Source: Sphaerosporella brunnea | Lineage: Eukaryota > Ascomycota > Pezizomycetes > Pezizales > Pyronemataceae | Reading direction: 5' to 3' | DNA: 29,072 nt | Assembly (NCBI GenBank): GCA_008704415.1 | Contig: VXIS01000460.1 | Coordinates: forward strand, 1-29,072 | In this document: one piece after another, positions 20,273 through 28,874 of the stretch | Layout: each line of letters starts with the position of its first letter | Position numbering within the stretch: position 1 is the first letter of the stretch | Made by a program: the position numbers and the translations under genes | The notes under the pieces: generated by a model | What the model was told of the DNA's origin: nothing | The model's input: the letters and a program-made list of their open reading frames with translations, nothing else | Databases searched by the model: none

Positions 20273-20736
20273 ATGCGCACCATCCTCAAGGTATGGCGAA
20301 CTGATTTTCCTTCCTTCTACTGTTTTCCCGCTGACTGGAAGTTCAGAAATTCACCCTCCGCCAGACTGCTGTACGTATCCCGTCTAGCTAATCTCTACCT
20401 ATAGGTCTCAGTATGCATACTAACTTCTACAGTCCCGCGGCATGGCCACAGCCTCGTAGGCTTCCACATCTTCGCCTACTAGTTGGAAACAAAGCAATAC
20501 AACGCTGCAGGCCGGGAGGTGGCTGCCGCTGTGAGTTATCTAGTAATGTTTGAAAATCGTTAGTAAACTAACGCACCGCACAGGCTCGCGAGACGCCGAG
20601 CCTGCCGCCGGTCCCTCACCATCAATTCCCCCGCCGTCGAGTCCTCCGACTCTGACAACGAGGTGAGTCGCCTTCTACTTCCTCTCTCGCTCGCTACTGA
20701 TTTACCTCGAATCCACAGTCTGGAGAGAAGAAGTAA
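20273..20736 (+). CDS. Candidate tiny intron-rich gene, 69 aa, five exons
   Basis: Exons are 20273-20290, 20347-20370, 20460-20530, 20584-20662 and 20719-20736, totalling 70 codons with stop. Introns are 56, 89, 53 and 56 nt with strong GT-AG ends and good branch sites (GCTGACT, TACTAAC, ACTAACG, TACTGAT). A TATA box and pyrimidine-rich leader precede it. The N-terminus MRTILKKFTLRQTA is basic and amphipathic, like a mitochondrial presequence. The C-terminus is acidic/Ser-rich and ends ESSDSDNESGEKK. Intron 2 has a nearer acceptor at 20432 that adds nine codons, SRGMATAS followed by an in-frame TAG, giving a 22-residue peptide instead. The SRGMATAS tail itself looks like a presequence cleavage site, so the gene may be a longer mitochondrial protein broken by that TAG. 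I do not recognise the family. A potential donor overlapping the stop (GTAAGG at 20733) would change the last residues. The splice structure is better supported than the product. Confidence 0.5.
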
Positions 20737-22009
20737 GGGGTGTTGGGAGCCATTTAGCCAGCACGCAGGTTCGCCAGCAGCTGGTAACGTAAGTAATCCA
20801 GTGTCACTCATTGCTGCGCTCTGTTGCTCATCCTTTTCCTGGAAAGAAACACATGCAGGAAGCCGAACTCTCAGAAATTCTCTCGACGACGTGCAGGCCG
20901 AGGCGCGATGTCTGATGGAAACTTGGTCCGGTATGTAAAAGAAAGGTCGAGGCTTTATGCGGGTGGGTATGCAGGTAAAGTTGGAAGATGGCGATCAGGT
21001 TGTGGAAGGAGCTGGCGGAAAAAAAAAATCGCCCTCTGGGCCTGGGTATCAATAGATGTTTAAACCCGAGCTTCACGTTTTGACCACTAGGTAATGAGAG
21101 GAGAAGTTTAGGGAAATACGCTAGGAGGGGAGAATAAGGCGGTTGGCGGAATAGATAGAATAGCGATTGTTTTCCCCTATCATAAAATAAAACGTCCTCG
21201 ATGTTTTTAGATTTGGGTGGAATCACATAAGGTTTTTGCGTGCTGTGTTCTGGATGCGTTAGCTAGCGGGCGGTCTCGATCACGCGGGCGTGGGCTATAC
21301 CCGCTCCCGCCTCCCTTTCTTCAGACAAATAGAACTAACATTTGAACGACAACCAGAAAAAGACCGAAGGAAAACAGGCGGACCTTTCTGATGAATGGCT
21401 GCCGTGTAGGTAGAGACTGTACCCCGGAGGGGACTGATCTCTACCTGGACTCCCCCAGCCGGCGATGGGTACTTGAGTCAGGTGCTAGTTCACAACTAGG
21501 GGCTTCCCTAGGGACGGTGGGTGGGTGAAGACCGATGCTTGACCTCCCTTTCCCATCCCCGGGGCCGCCTTTTGTCCCCCTCTATCTAAGCTTTCCCCGG
21601 CGCAAGCTCAACCTCAACTTATGCATACCCGGTCCGGGCCTCAAGTCCGAAAGCACTAAAGCAACGCTGATAGCTATACATAGGATACGCTTTTTGCCTC
21701 GACTCCTCGCCCCCGCTAGTACCCAGGCAAGCTGGAACATTTATCACCCATCTCTTCTTCACGCCTCATGGATCATTTGCATACTGGTAAGGCTGCTCAC
21801 CAAACTTATCTTAGAGCAGCCATTGAACGATTACGTATCTCAATGAGTAGTTCGTTTGCGCTCGACAAAGGGCGCCGAACCCGCTTCACAATATATGTAG
21901 CACTCACGGTGGCGGCGTTCATGGTCATCGGAGCTAGAGCGAGGACTTGCATGAAGAGGAACACCTGCGGCAAGATGGGAATTTTTTTTCTGGTGGCGCC
22001 CCCGATAAG
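20737..22009. other. Spacer with hairpin cluster
   Basis: I cannot support a gene here. Near 20790-20935 there are further donor- and acceptor-like signals (GTAAGT at about 20790, ATGCAG near 20857, GTATGT at about 20931) that could belong to a longer transcript of the small spliced gene. The hairpin cluster at 21408-21511 is described separately. Confidence 0.5.
21408..21511. other. Cluster of three perfect hairpins, possible structured RNA
   Basis: Stem 1 is AGGTAGAGA (21408-21416) with TCTCTACCT (21438-21446), enclosing a second perfect stem CCCC-GGA-GGGG (21422-21432). Stem 2 is CTAGTT-CAC-AACTAG (21485-21499). Stem 3 is CTAGGG-GCTT-CCCTAG (21496-21511). Stems 2 and 3 share CTAG at 21496-21499, so only one can form at a time. 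No reading frame uses this stretch convincingly. It does not fit a tRNA, 5S rRNA or spliceosomal RNA that I know. It could be a non-coding RNA, a DNA cruciform or chance. Confidence 0.4.
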
Positions 22010-22292
22010 TGATCAGCAGACGACCTTTCATCGATGCGCCTCCCACACCCGATACGTTCACGCGCCCAAATTTGCAGAACGCCAGACCAGAGGACGTGAT
22101 CAACGAAGTGGAGGAAACACTCGACGTCCAATTCATGAAAGCGGAAAAGAATACTTCGTCAAATGGGTGAGACTGCCCATCACGAGGTGCGAGTGGGTAT
22201 TGCCGGGCTTCTTTAAGAACCCCACGAGAGCAAGCCGAGGCATTCGAACGGGGTCTAGCCACCAGTGCGATTGGGAAGAGAAAGCGCAGTGA
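22010..22292 (+). pseudogene. Frameshifted chromodomain relic, probably Ty3/gypsy-type element
   Basis: Two plus-strand frames together carry the parts of a chromodomain. One (about 22022-22135) reads PPTPDTFTRPNLQNARPEDV and then NEVEETLDVQF, the usual Pro-rich lead-in and first beta strand. The next frame (22137 on) reads KEYFVKWVRLPITRCEWVLP, matching the chromodomain core in which aromatic residues bind methyl-lysine and a W-x-P turn follows. The switch happens within 22130-22150 and leaves both frames open to early stops, so no intact protein is made. Chromodomains of this form are typical of the integrase C-terminus of fungal chromoviruses, but no integrase core, LTR or other element part is visible. 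A cellular chromodomain gene is possible. Confidence 0.55.
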
Positions 22293-22814
22293 CGACGGCG
22301 GTGGTCGGAGGAAGAGGTGATGATGGTTGAAAAGTGATTCGAGCGTGCGAAGTGGAAGTCTGCGATCGCTATTGACTGATTACAATGTGCCTGCGGGAGA
22401 GAGACGAAGAAACGGTGTTGCTGAATTTTCCCGTTCTGTTTGTTTGCTGCCAATGTTGCTTGCTACATAACCATGGTGGCTCACTAGCAAATAATCAACA
22501 ATCAAAATATACACGGACTCTCAAACGTAAAAGAAAAGGAGCAGTGCATGCAAGTCAGAGGGTATTGAAAAGTAAGAGAAACAATGGATTGTTTGTTTGT
22601 TTTAATCATCCTGTATTCGGCCGCTTGCGGCCATGACATGGAGGCTATATACACATATCTACCCTTGAACCTCAAGTGTCCACAGACGGGCGTGATCTGA
22701 AAGGCGCACCAAGGAAATTCGTAGCTGGTAGAGTGAGATAGAAAGGAAGGAAGGAAAGGGAGGACAAAAGGAAGACAAAAAGGGAAATACAAAGGGGAAG
22801 ACATCAATTTATGA

Positions 22815-23440
22815 TCATTCTTGTGACCTTTCCGGCCACTTGCCCACTTGCGTGCTCCCTAAAAAGCCAAGGACGGCCTCGGTGCACCTTGCATCTGCCA
22901 GAATTCTGGCTACAGGAGTGGAGGTCTTCTTCCAACCCTCCTTGTCACCCTTTCTCGTTGCCACATTGATCGCCTTCCACAAGATGTCCTGCTCCTTTCA
23001 CCACTTAGCACATCTCTTCAGGAGGTGCTCTCTCGTTTGCTTGGGTGCCTTTCGGCACCACCAGCACTTGTCGTCCGTCCTGCGGCCCGTCCACATCAAG
23101 TATGGGGCTGTGGGTGTCTTGTTGAGACAGAGCTGGTAGTATCGGGATGCCAGCGCTTTTGGGGTCTTTGCCGCGGTTTTGTCCCATATGGCCTTGCGCT
23201 TGTAGTAGGACTTGGCCTTGAGCCGTTGGCTGAGCCATGCATTTCGGTCTTTCGACCTGGCGTTAGTGACCAGGCGTCCGATGTGCACCAGGGAGGTAAC
23301 CTCAATCGTGCGTGATCTGTCGAGCCGGTCCCTTGCTGCTGCTTTGGCAATCTGGTCAGCCATCTCGTTGCCCGGGACGCCCAGAGAAACAACGGAAACA
23401 AAGAGCAAAGCCACAGCCCACCCCCGCAGAAAAACCAGTA
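22815..23440 (-). pseudogene. LINE 3' end: RNase H tail and zinc knuckle, one nonsense codon
   Basis: On the minus strand, the frame reads RGWAVALLF, then GVPGNEMADQIAKAAARDRL (end of the RNase H domain), then TSLVHIGRL, ERNAWL-like and KALASRYYQLC segments, and a CWWCRKAPKQTREHLLKRC zinc knuckle. These are the standard C-terminal parts of a fungal LINE ORF2. A TGA at 22994-22996 follows CAKW, yet the same frame continues beyond it (KEQDILWKAINVATRKG to GFLGSTQVGKWPE) to a natural-looking stop at 22815-22817. The WVPGH box normally just before GVPGNE is degraded. Everything 5' of the RNase H domain is absent, as expected for a 5'-truncated insertion. The pyrimidine-rich minus-strand sequence downstream (about 22735-22800) is probably the element's 3' UTR. 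Confidence 0.8.
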
Positions 23441-23999
23441 CGCCCATGCAGCCCATGACAGTAAGAGAGTGAATTGTAAATGTCATTGTGTTGGCTTTTG
23501 GCTTTCTGCGCGAGAAGTGAACGGATACTCAGCGGTTATTTAGTACAATCCGAAGAGATACATTCAATGTCCTGCACACAACTCTTCGTCCGTCAAACAT
23601 ACCACTCGTTGTTTAAGCGTATTCTCCCAAGCCGTCTTGTCTCCGCTGCCGTTGAAGGCAGTGTTCCTAAAGCCAGCCCAAAAAGCCCGGCTGTGCGGGC
23701 GGGCTGCCAAAAGGCAACAGCCCGGCTGTCTCAAAATCACGACGGGCTGGCTGGCGGGCTGTCGGGCTGCCAAGCACTTTCGACTGAGGTGAACCTGTCA
23801 TGCAACCATCAGTTTGACCTAGTTACGTCGTAAACTGAAGAAACTGAAGAGCGTTTCTGTGTAGCTGTTGCTCCATTCCCCATAACACATGATCCCTGCA
23901 CTCGCTGGAAGCCCGCCAGCCAGCCCGACGTGGGCTGCAGCCCAAACAGCCCGCCCGTTTTTTCGATCAGCCCGACGGGCGGGCTGGCTATCAGGAACA
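23441..23999. other. Spacer with GGGCTG-rich repeat block
   Basis: I see no gene. The stretch holds two GC-rich blocks (23684-23772 and 23910-23990) built from GGGCTG/CAGCCC words, described as a repeat. Confidence 0.6.
23684..23990. repeat. GGGCTG/CAGCCC block with 18-bp perfect inverted repeat
   Basis: The words GGGCTG, GCCCGG, GGCGGGCT and their complements recur about 20 times in two clusters. CGGGCTGGCTGGCGGGCT at 23743-23760 has its exact reverse complement at 23910-23927, 149 bp away. The clusters also contain shorter mirror pairs. The arrangement could fold into a large GC-rich hairpin. I know of no named family to which it belongs. Confidence 0.75.
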
Positions 24000-24790
24000 C
24001 TAGTTGAAGGACTGAGGCCTGTCTAACTTCGACCTCTCGGATACGACGAATAACAGACGCGCCTCGCTCTTCCAATTGGCAGGAATTGTTTTCAAGATCG
24101 CTGAGACGCCATGGATTTTCACGGGGTGTTCCTTAGCCACTGTGATCTGGATCAGGATTGGCATCTTGAGCCCCTGTGACACCAGAAAGCTATCGGCCGC
24201 AGCGAGATTTGTGGCCAGGGGTTTGAAATAGGTATTCGTTCTTCCCGTTAGCATATTGGGAGATTTGTAGGCGTGGAGAGTTGGCTTGAGATCTTTCAGG
24301 CTCTCAAACTCTTCAGACTGTACGATCTTAAAAAGTTGTTCCCCACTGGAAGTGGGTCGTTCGCTTCTAACGGCTGACCTAGACTGAATGTTCCAGTCCG
24401 TTCGTAGTATTCATGGACGAGCCTTTCGAACACTTTCCCCGCGGCGTCATTGAGCCATTTGACTGTGTTCATCCTGCGGTAAAAGGCCAGGCGCTCAGAA
24501 GATTGAAGTACCGTGACCACATTCGCCACCAGTATTCCGACATATTCCGTGGCTATTTCCAGATCGTGTGTGTTTGCAATTCTTTCTCCACCGGCTGGCC
24601 TCATAAACACCACCTTGTTCGATCCTTTTACCAAGTACAACTCCTCCGAGGTGACCATCGGTGTTATGTGTGACAACATTGCGTGTACGGCCTGAATTAG
24701 AGCTGGGTGGGAAACCCGTAGGTAAACAAAACCTCCGACGGGGTTGACAACCGCGCTACAGCAAAAATCGGTTGGCAACCGTACGGTCAT
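24000..24790 (-). pseudogene. C-terminal part of a Crinkler-type (NTPase plus nuclease) protein, frameshifted
   Basis: The 24790-24296 frame carries MVTSEELYLVKGSNKVVFM, RPAGGERIANTHDLEIATEY and LAFYRRMNTVKWLNDAAGKV-FERLVHEYYE, the alpha-helical linker and domain start seen in fungal Crinkler/RHS-type proteins. The 24254-24000 frame carries NTYFKPLATNLAAADSF, ILIQITVAKEHPVKIHG and ARLLFVV. The D in ADSF, the Q in IQIT and the K in HPVK match a restriction-endonuclease-like active-site layout known for that superfamily. The two frames differ by one position, with the change between about 24345 and 24300, so the copy is broken. The N-terminal ubiquitin-like/P-loop NTPase part is missing: a TAA lies just before the first Met. 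In fungi such proteins are variable in number and often lie near transposons. The assignment is by motif only. Confidence 0.55.
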
Positions 24791-25634
24791 GTGCTTTTAG
24801 TAATACACGCGAGGCTGGGGTGCAGGCGAGTTCTGCTCAAAGAGCCACCGGCATTCTGCTACAATTTGTAAGTACAATGCCTCATCCATTCAAAAGAATA
24901 GCAGTCGTACCTTCTGTATATATTTTTTTTTTGTATAGGGAAGCCGCCAGGAGTGTCTCCTAGGGAAGTGGCTGAGGAGTTCTGCTGAGGGAGTGGGTGT
25001 CGAGTTCTGCTGGGGAAGCTCTCGAAGGAGAGAAATTGTGCGGGTGAGCAGAAACATTCACAGGCCGGCACTCGTATGAGCTTTATCTTCACTGCTGAGC
25101 ACTCGGACCATTTCCACTGGCTTTAAATTTCGTGTTTTAAATTCATTGCCACCGGTGGAAAGACCAGCAAGCCATTATGTGGCAAGAGCTTCGTAAGGCA
25201 ACGAACGGGGAAGTGGATGGCGCGGAACACATCTATGGTGCAGCTGTTTGGTCATGAGAGATGCACAGCCGCTGTTTTTGGAGTTCTTAACGCCGAGGGA
25301 AGTTGGAATGATCGCGAGAGTGCATGGGACGGAACGCGAAGGAGCCTGAGGGTGTGGTTGAGTGGGAAAGCGAGGGTGAGGAAGGATTGAGCGGAGACGA
25401 GAGAAGGTCGAGCGAGGATGATGGTGGAGAAACCAAAAATGACTGGCAGGGCGGGAACAGGAGAGGAATGGCGACAGTCCCGAAGCGAGGGCGTGGAGTC
25501 CAGGCCCGGATTACGATGCAACAGATTTTCCTGGCGCTTCACCTCCTGCTTCGAAGAAATCACCCATCTCCGCTCGCTAGCGCAGGAGTCATTTGCGCGC
25601 CCCCCGCAGCTGAGGAGTTTGCCTCGCTGCTTAA
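24791..25634. other. Spacer with no supportable gene
   Basis: The phrase GAGTTCTGCTG occurs twice (about 24978 and 24999) and GAGTTCTGCTC once (24828). The plus-strand ORF 25324-25782 (152 aa, charged, low complexity) overlaps the better-looking frame that begins at 25635 and is not supported by any motif. Confidence 0.45.
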
Positions 25635-26219
25635 CGGTGCCAAATCGGAGCAGAAAACACCTGGAGGTGTTCAGAAAACTACGGCGGAGAACACCACCAG
25701 CAAGCCCCGAACGTTGGCCGAGAGGATTTCGCTGCCCTCTAAACCGTTGGCGGGGCGTATCACGTTCCCAGAGAAGAAATAGAAAGAGATGGAGACTTCA
25801 GGAAAGAAGGCGTCCGGAGGGCAAGGCGGTCGGCCCGAATCACCAACCAAGGGACAGAGCTTGTCCAGAACCCTATACCTTTCCCTTTCACCACGACGCC
25901 TCGCACAGGAGCCTTCGATCAGCATCCACCACTACCCCCGCAACGGACGGCTACCGCTCCACACAAAGGCGAGGTGCAGACCTTGGTTACTAAAGAGGAG
26001 GTGTCTGCCATGGTTCAACAGATGCTCGAAAACGCAATGGCTGAAGGCGAGAAGAAGAAGGAGAGTTTTCGAGAGGATGACGACGGAGAGAGCTTCAGAA
26101 GCGTCGAGAGAGTCAAGGAGCCGCATGGGGATACATCAAAAGGCCTTATCGACGGCGTGCCTCCGCCCACAATGGTTGGGATAGTACCTCTCGCGATTCA
26201 TGCATACTTGCTATGGTGA
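25635..26219 (+). pseudogene. Decayed coding stretch, gag-like or unrecognised
   Basis: One frame stays open over this stretch except for a TAA at 25740-25742. It reads like protein on both sides of that stop: a charged region (YHVPREEIERDGDFRKEGV), a Pro/Thr-rich linker (PIPFPFTTTPRTGAF, PPLPPQRTATAPHKG), a helix (TKEEVSAMVQQMLENAMAEG) and an acidic/basic tail. No ATG stands before the stop except in other frames. The order disordered Pro-rich linker, helix, charged tail would suit a retrotransposon gag or a transcription-factor-like protein, but no zinc knuckle or other hallmark is visible. I do not recognise it. Relic-rich surroundings favour a decayed gene. Confidence 0.3.
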
Positions 26220-26220
26220 T

Positions 26221-26289
26221 GAAGCCCACATAGAATAAATAGCAGCCGATGGAGCCTTGAACAAACCGAGTGATTTCCGGTGAGGCAGA
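26221..26289 (+). repeat. Diverged interspersed repeat, copy B
   Basis: This is the partner of 16697-16750: ATGAAGCCCACA, TAGCAGCCG and TGAACAAACCGAGTGATTTC in the same order, with about 20 extra bases between the first two blocks. About four of 30 positions differ in the last block. Confidence 0.7.
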
Positions 26290-26762
26290 GACGCGTAACC
26301 TCATCCCATTCCCACACCGCTGTCACGGTATCAAATCTGGCCGGATTCAAGTTAAGGCAGCCGCCCACTCGCTTAGCCACCACCGACAACCTGGCGTCAA
26401 CAGTAGTCAATGATCTTTCTGCTCTTCCCAGAGCTGGAACGGGGATGGGCGAGCGTGACATCGATGACTTCATTTACCCACCTTGTACTCGTGGGCCATA
26501 CGAACATGCGTCTTGAGATAGATTCACTTTTCAACTCCCGAGCTGAAAACATGGTGGCGCTCTGCCACTCTCTAGCAGACCCTCGAACACGGCTTGTCGC
26601 TAGAGTCGGTCCTAGAGCATTCCCCGAATCCGCATGACGGAGATCATAGTGCTTGAAGCGTTCGCAGAGAATGCCATTTCCCAACACTCGTCGGTCCCGG
26701 ATGCACCCTCGCCGGAGGCTTTATAGTCTTAACCGAATAAATACCATACCCTACCTATTGGA

Positions 26763-27017
26763 TTACTAGAGGTTACAGAGAGAGCGGTGATCGCAGAGTT
26801 GGCAGAAGCTTTGCTCCCGCTTTGTCTCCGAGGCTGGGAGCATTGCGATCTTGTCCCCTGCAACATCTGTTGGGATCAGGGAACGGGCAGACTCTGGCTT
26901 CTTGATCTGGAGGCTGTTTCGAGTCGGATGCCACGGGAAGAGGTGTACCGACCTCGTGAATGGGCTGAGGCCATGGCCAGAAACTTCTGGGACGAAACAA
27001 TGGTGCCTTGCGCCTAG
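26763..27017 (+). pseudogene. C-terminal fragment of a kinase-like (APH/PK fold) protein
   Basis: The frame is open from just after a TAA at 26730 to the stop at 27015-27017 but has no ATG before its catalytic part. It reads VTERAVIAELAEALLPLCLR, then HCDLVPCNICWD, then GRLWLLDLEAV. The H-x-D-L-x-P-x-N catalytic loop and the following hydrophobic-D-x-E metal loop are the hallmarks of the aminoglycoside-phosphotransferase / eukaryotic-like kinase fold seen in many fungal accessory proteins (usual form HGDLxxxNI). The N-lobe, including the ATP-binding Lys, is absent. The HGD glycine is replaced by Cys. This is a 5'-truncated remnant; expression is doubtful. Confidence 0.5.
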
Positions 27018-28874
27018 CGGCGGGACTTGACGGGAGGTGGATTGTGGTCCGTGAGTTGTGTCTTTGTTTCCTACGAGTTGCCGTCAAGGCTCATGGTACC
27101 GGTCCAAATGCCGTTACACGGTTTCTATACCTCAAAAGTTGGTCTGCACCGCATCGTCGACCACTCGTGTAACCCACCAAAAGCGTACTACTCTAGATAC
27201 ATTCAACACAGTACAAGTACTCAGGTATGGAAGTTCCAATCGGAAATCGATCTGGGACGCAAAATGCGGGCATTGAAATCCCGTCGCGTCGGTATATCCC
27301 CAGTAGAAACGGCGTCGGGCCGCTTTAGTGGCCTCAAAGCCTCATTTTTCACCTTAAACACCAGTACCCAAACAAAAATCTTTAACAAAGAGCAAAAATC
27401 ATTCTGCCTGATCAAAACCGCTCTATAAGCTGTTCCAGAGCGCCAATTTGAGTCACAACTGGTAAATACGTTTTTGCGGCTGGAAAAAACACCCGGAATT
27501 AGATGATGCAAGCTGTACGCCGCTGCTTCATCTGAGTGCACACCTGCTTCCATCGTCTGTCTACCTCTATTGGTGCATCGACGATACATTTCCATTGAAG
27601 GTTGACTGCGCTGGCTGTGTATCCTACACTGTGAAGGCGGGATTCCCGGTCGTGCCCCGATTGCGCCTTGAGGTGGATGAAGCCAGGAACGCTTTCGAAT
27701 TTGTGCAACATTAGCGGCAGCAATTACTTATACGACCTCCACGTAACCCATGAGATTGAAATAGAGGAGATTGGAGATTATCCTTCGGGCGAGAAACAAA
27801 GCGTTTGTCGTCATCTGCACTTTTGGTGGCCGGTCTCCGCATATGTGCTTTTAGCTATGCATAACGGTCTCTGTTGCGGCAATTGGAATATTAGTTGTGA
27901 TAGCAGAGATCGCGGAAAGAAAAATTCAAAAAAAGAGTGTTTGTGCAGCGCCTATCCATTTGCTATTTATTTTTTTCAACTTGGTCTTTATGTTGTCGCC
28001 TTATGTTGTTGTGGCGATGGCTTACTAAGGCCGCTTTTGAGTCGCTTACAACGGTCGCCAACGGAACATCCAAACTTAGTAGATTTGTTTGGCGGCAAAA
28101 AATTGCCTTATATAGACAGCTTCTACTGTAGTTACAGTGTCGTAGACCTGCTCCCATACAAATTATCCCTGCTCTGTTGCCGCGTGGTGTAGCAACCTCA
28201 CGAACTCGCAGAAATACCCCCTCTTCCACAGCGACTCCACCACCCCGCAATAGAGAGTTTTTTTTTCTATAGAGGCCATATTTCTGGCCTTACCTAGCCA
28301 TCGCTTTAAAAAAAAACTGTTTGAACGGGGGCGCCATGCTGTAAACCGTTTTATCTTGCAGATCATTCATGATATCGGCCTGATCATTTTTGATCATCAA
28401 AGACTGCCCTAAGGACATCAAAGGAGTTCAAAAAGCTCGAAATTGTGTCTACTGTTGACTTTGCGAGTCAAAGCTCGCAACTTGATGCATTCGGTTGCGC
28501 GAAATTACTATTTGATGGAATGTTAAGCCTACACAGTCAAAAGGAAAAACAGCAGATATGTGACGAAGCGCTTATCTACGGATGAGTAACCGCCCATGAG
28601 CAATCGGCTTCCAACAAATATAAAAGCTTGTAGTGATATATTACAGTAGACGAGACTGAGAGAAACAATCGAACAGCCTGTGACTAACATTTCACCACAC
28701 GCAGAAGGTTTGATAAGCCACCTCATCAAGAACTAGAATGACGAGCGCTGGTGAGAAATTTCGGGCATAGCGAGATCGCCAGAAATCTATCCCTATATAG
28801 AGCAGTGGTGTGGCGTTTTCCGGTGGCGTTTACCGGAGGCTCAACTCAACCCGGTGGCGCAACCCTAATATTGT
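27018..28874. other. Gene-poor, AT-richer region
   Basis: I can support no gene. Overlapping ORFs on both strands (27668-28192 plus, 27221-27595 and 27499-27723 minus) have no recognisable motif and no clear codon bias. Short items are a TGATCATTTTTGATCA palindrome at 28383-28398, a TTTTTT tract at 28259-28266 and GGTGGCG words repeated at 28812-28857 just before the terminal tandem array. Confidence 0.5.

Noticed and set aside
23470..23840. CRISPR-like or gene-encoding interpretation of the GGGCTG block
   Set aside because: Repeat words are short and irregularly spaced without unique spacers, and the organism is a fungus.
27668..28192. Plus-strand ORF of 174 aa in the AT-richer region
   Set aside because: Cys- and Leu-rich with no motif, no codon bias and stops soon in relation to overlapping ORFs on the other strand; likely chance.
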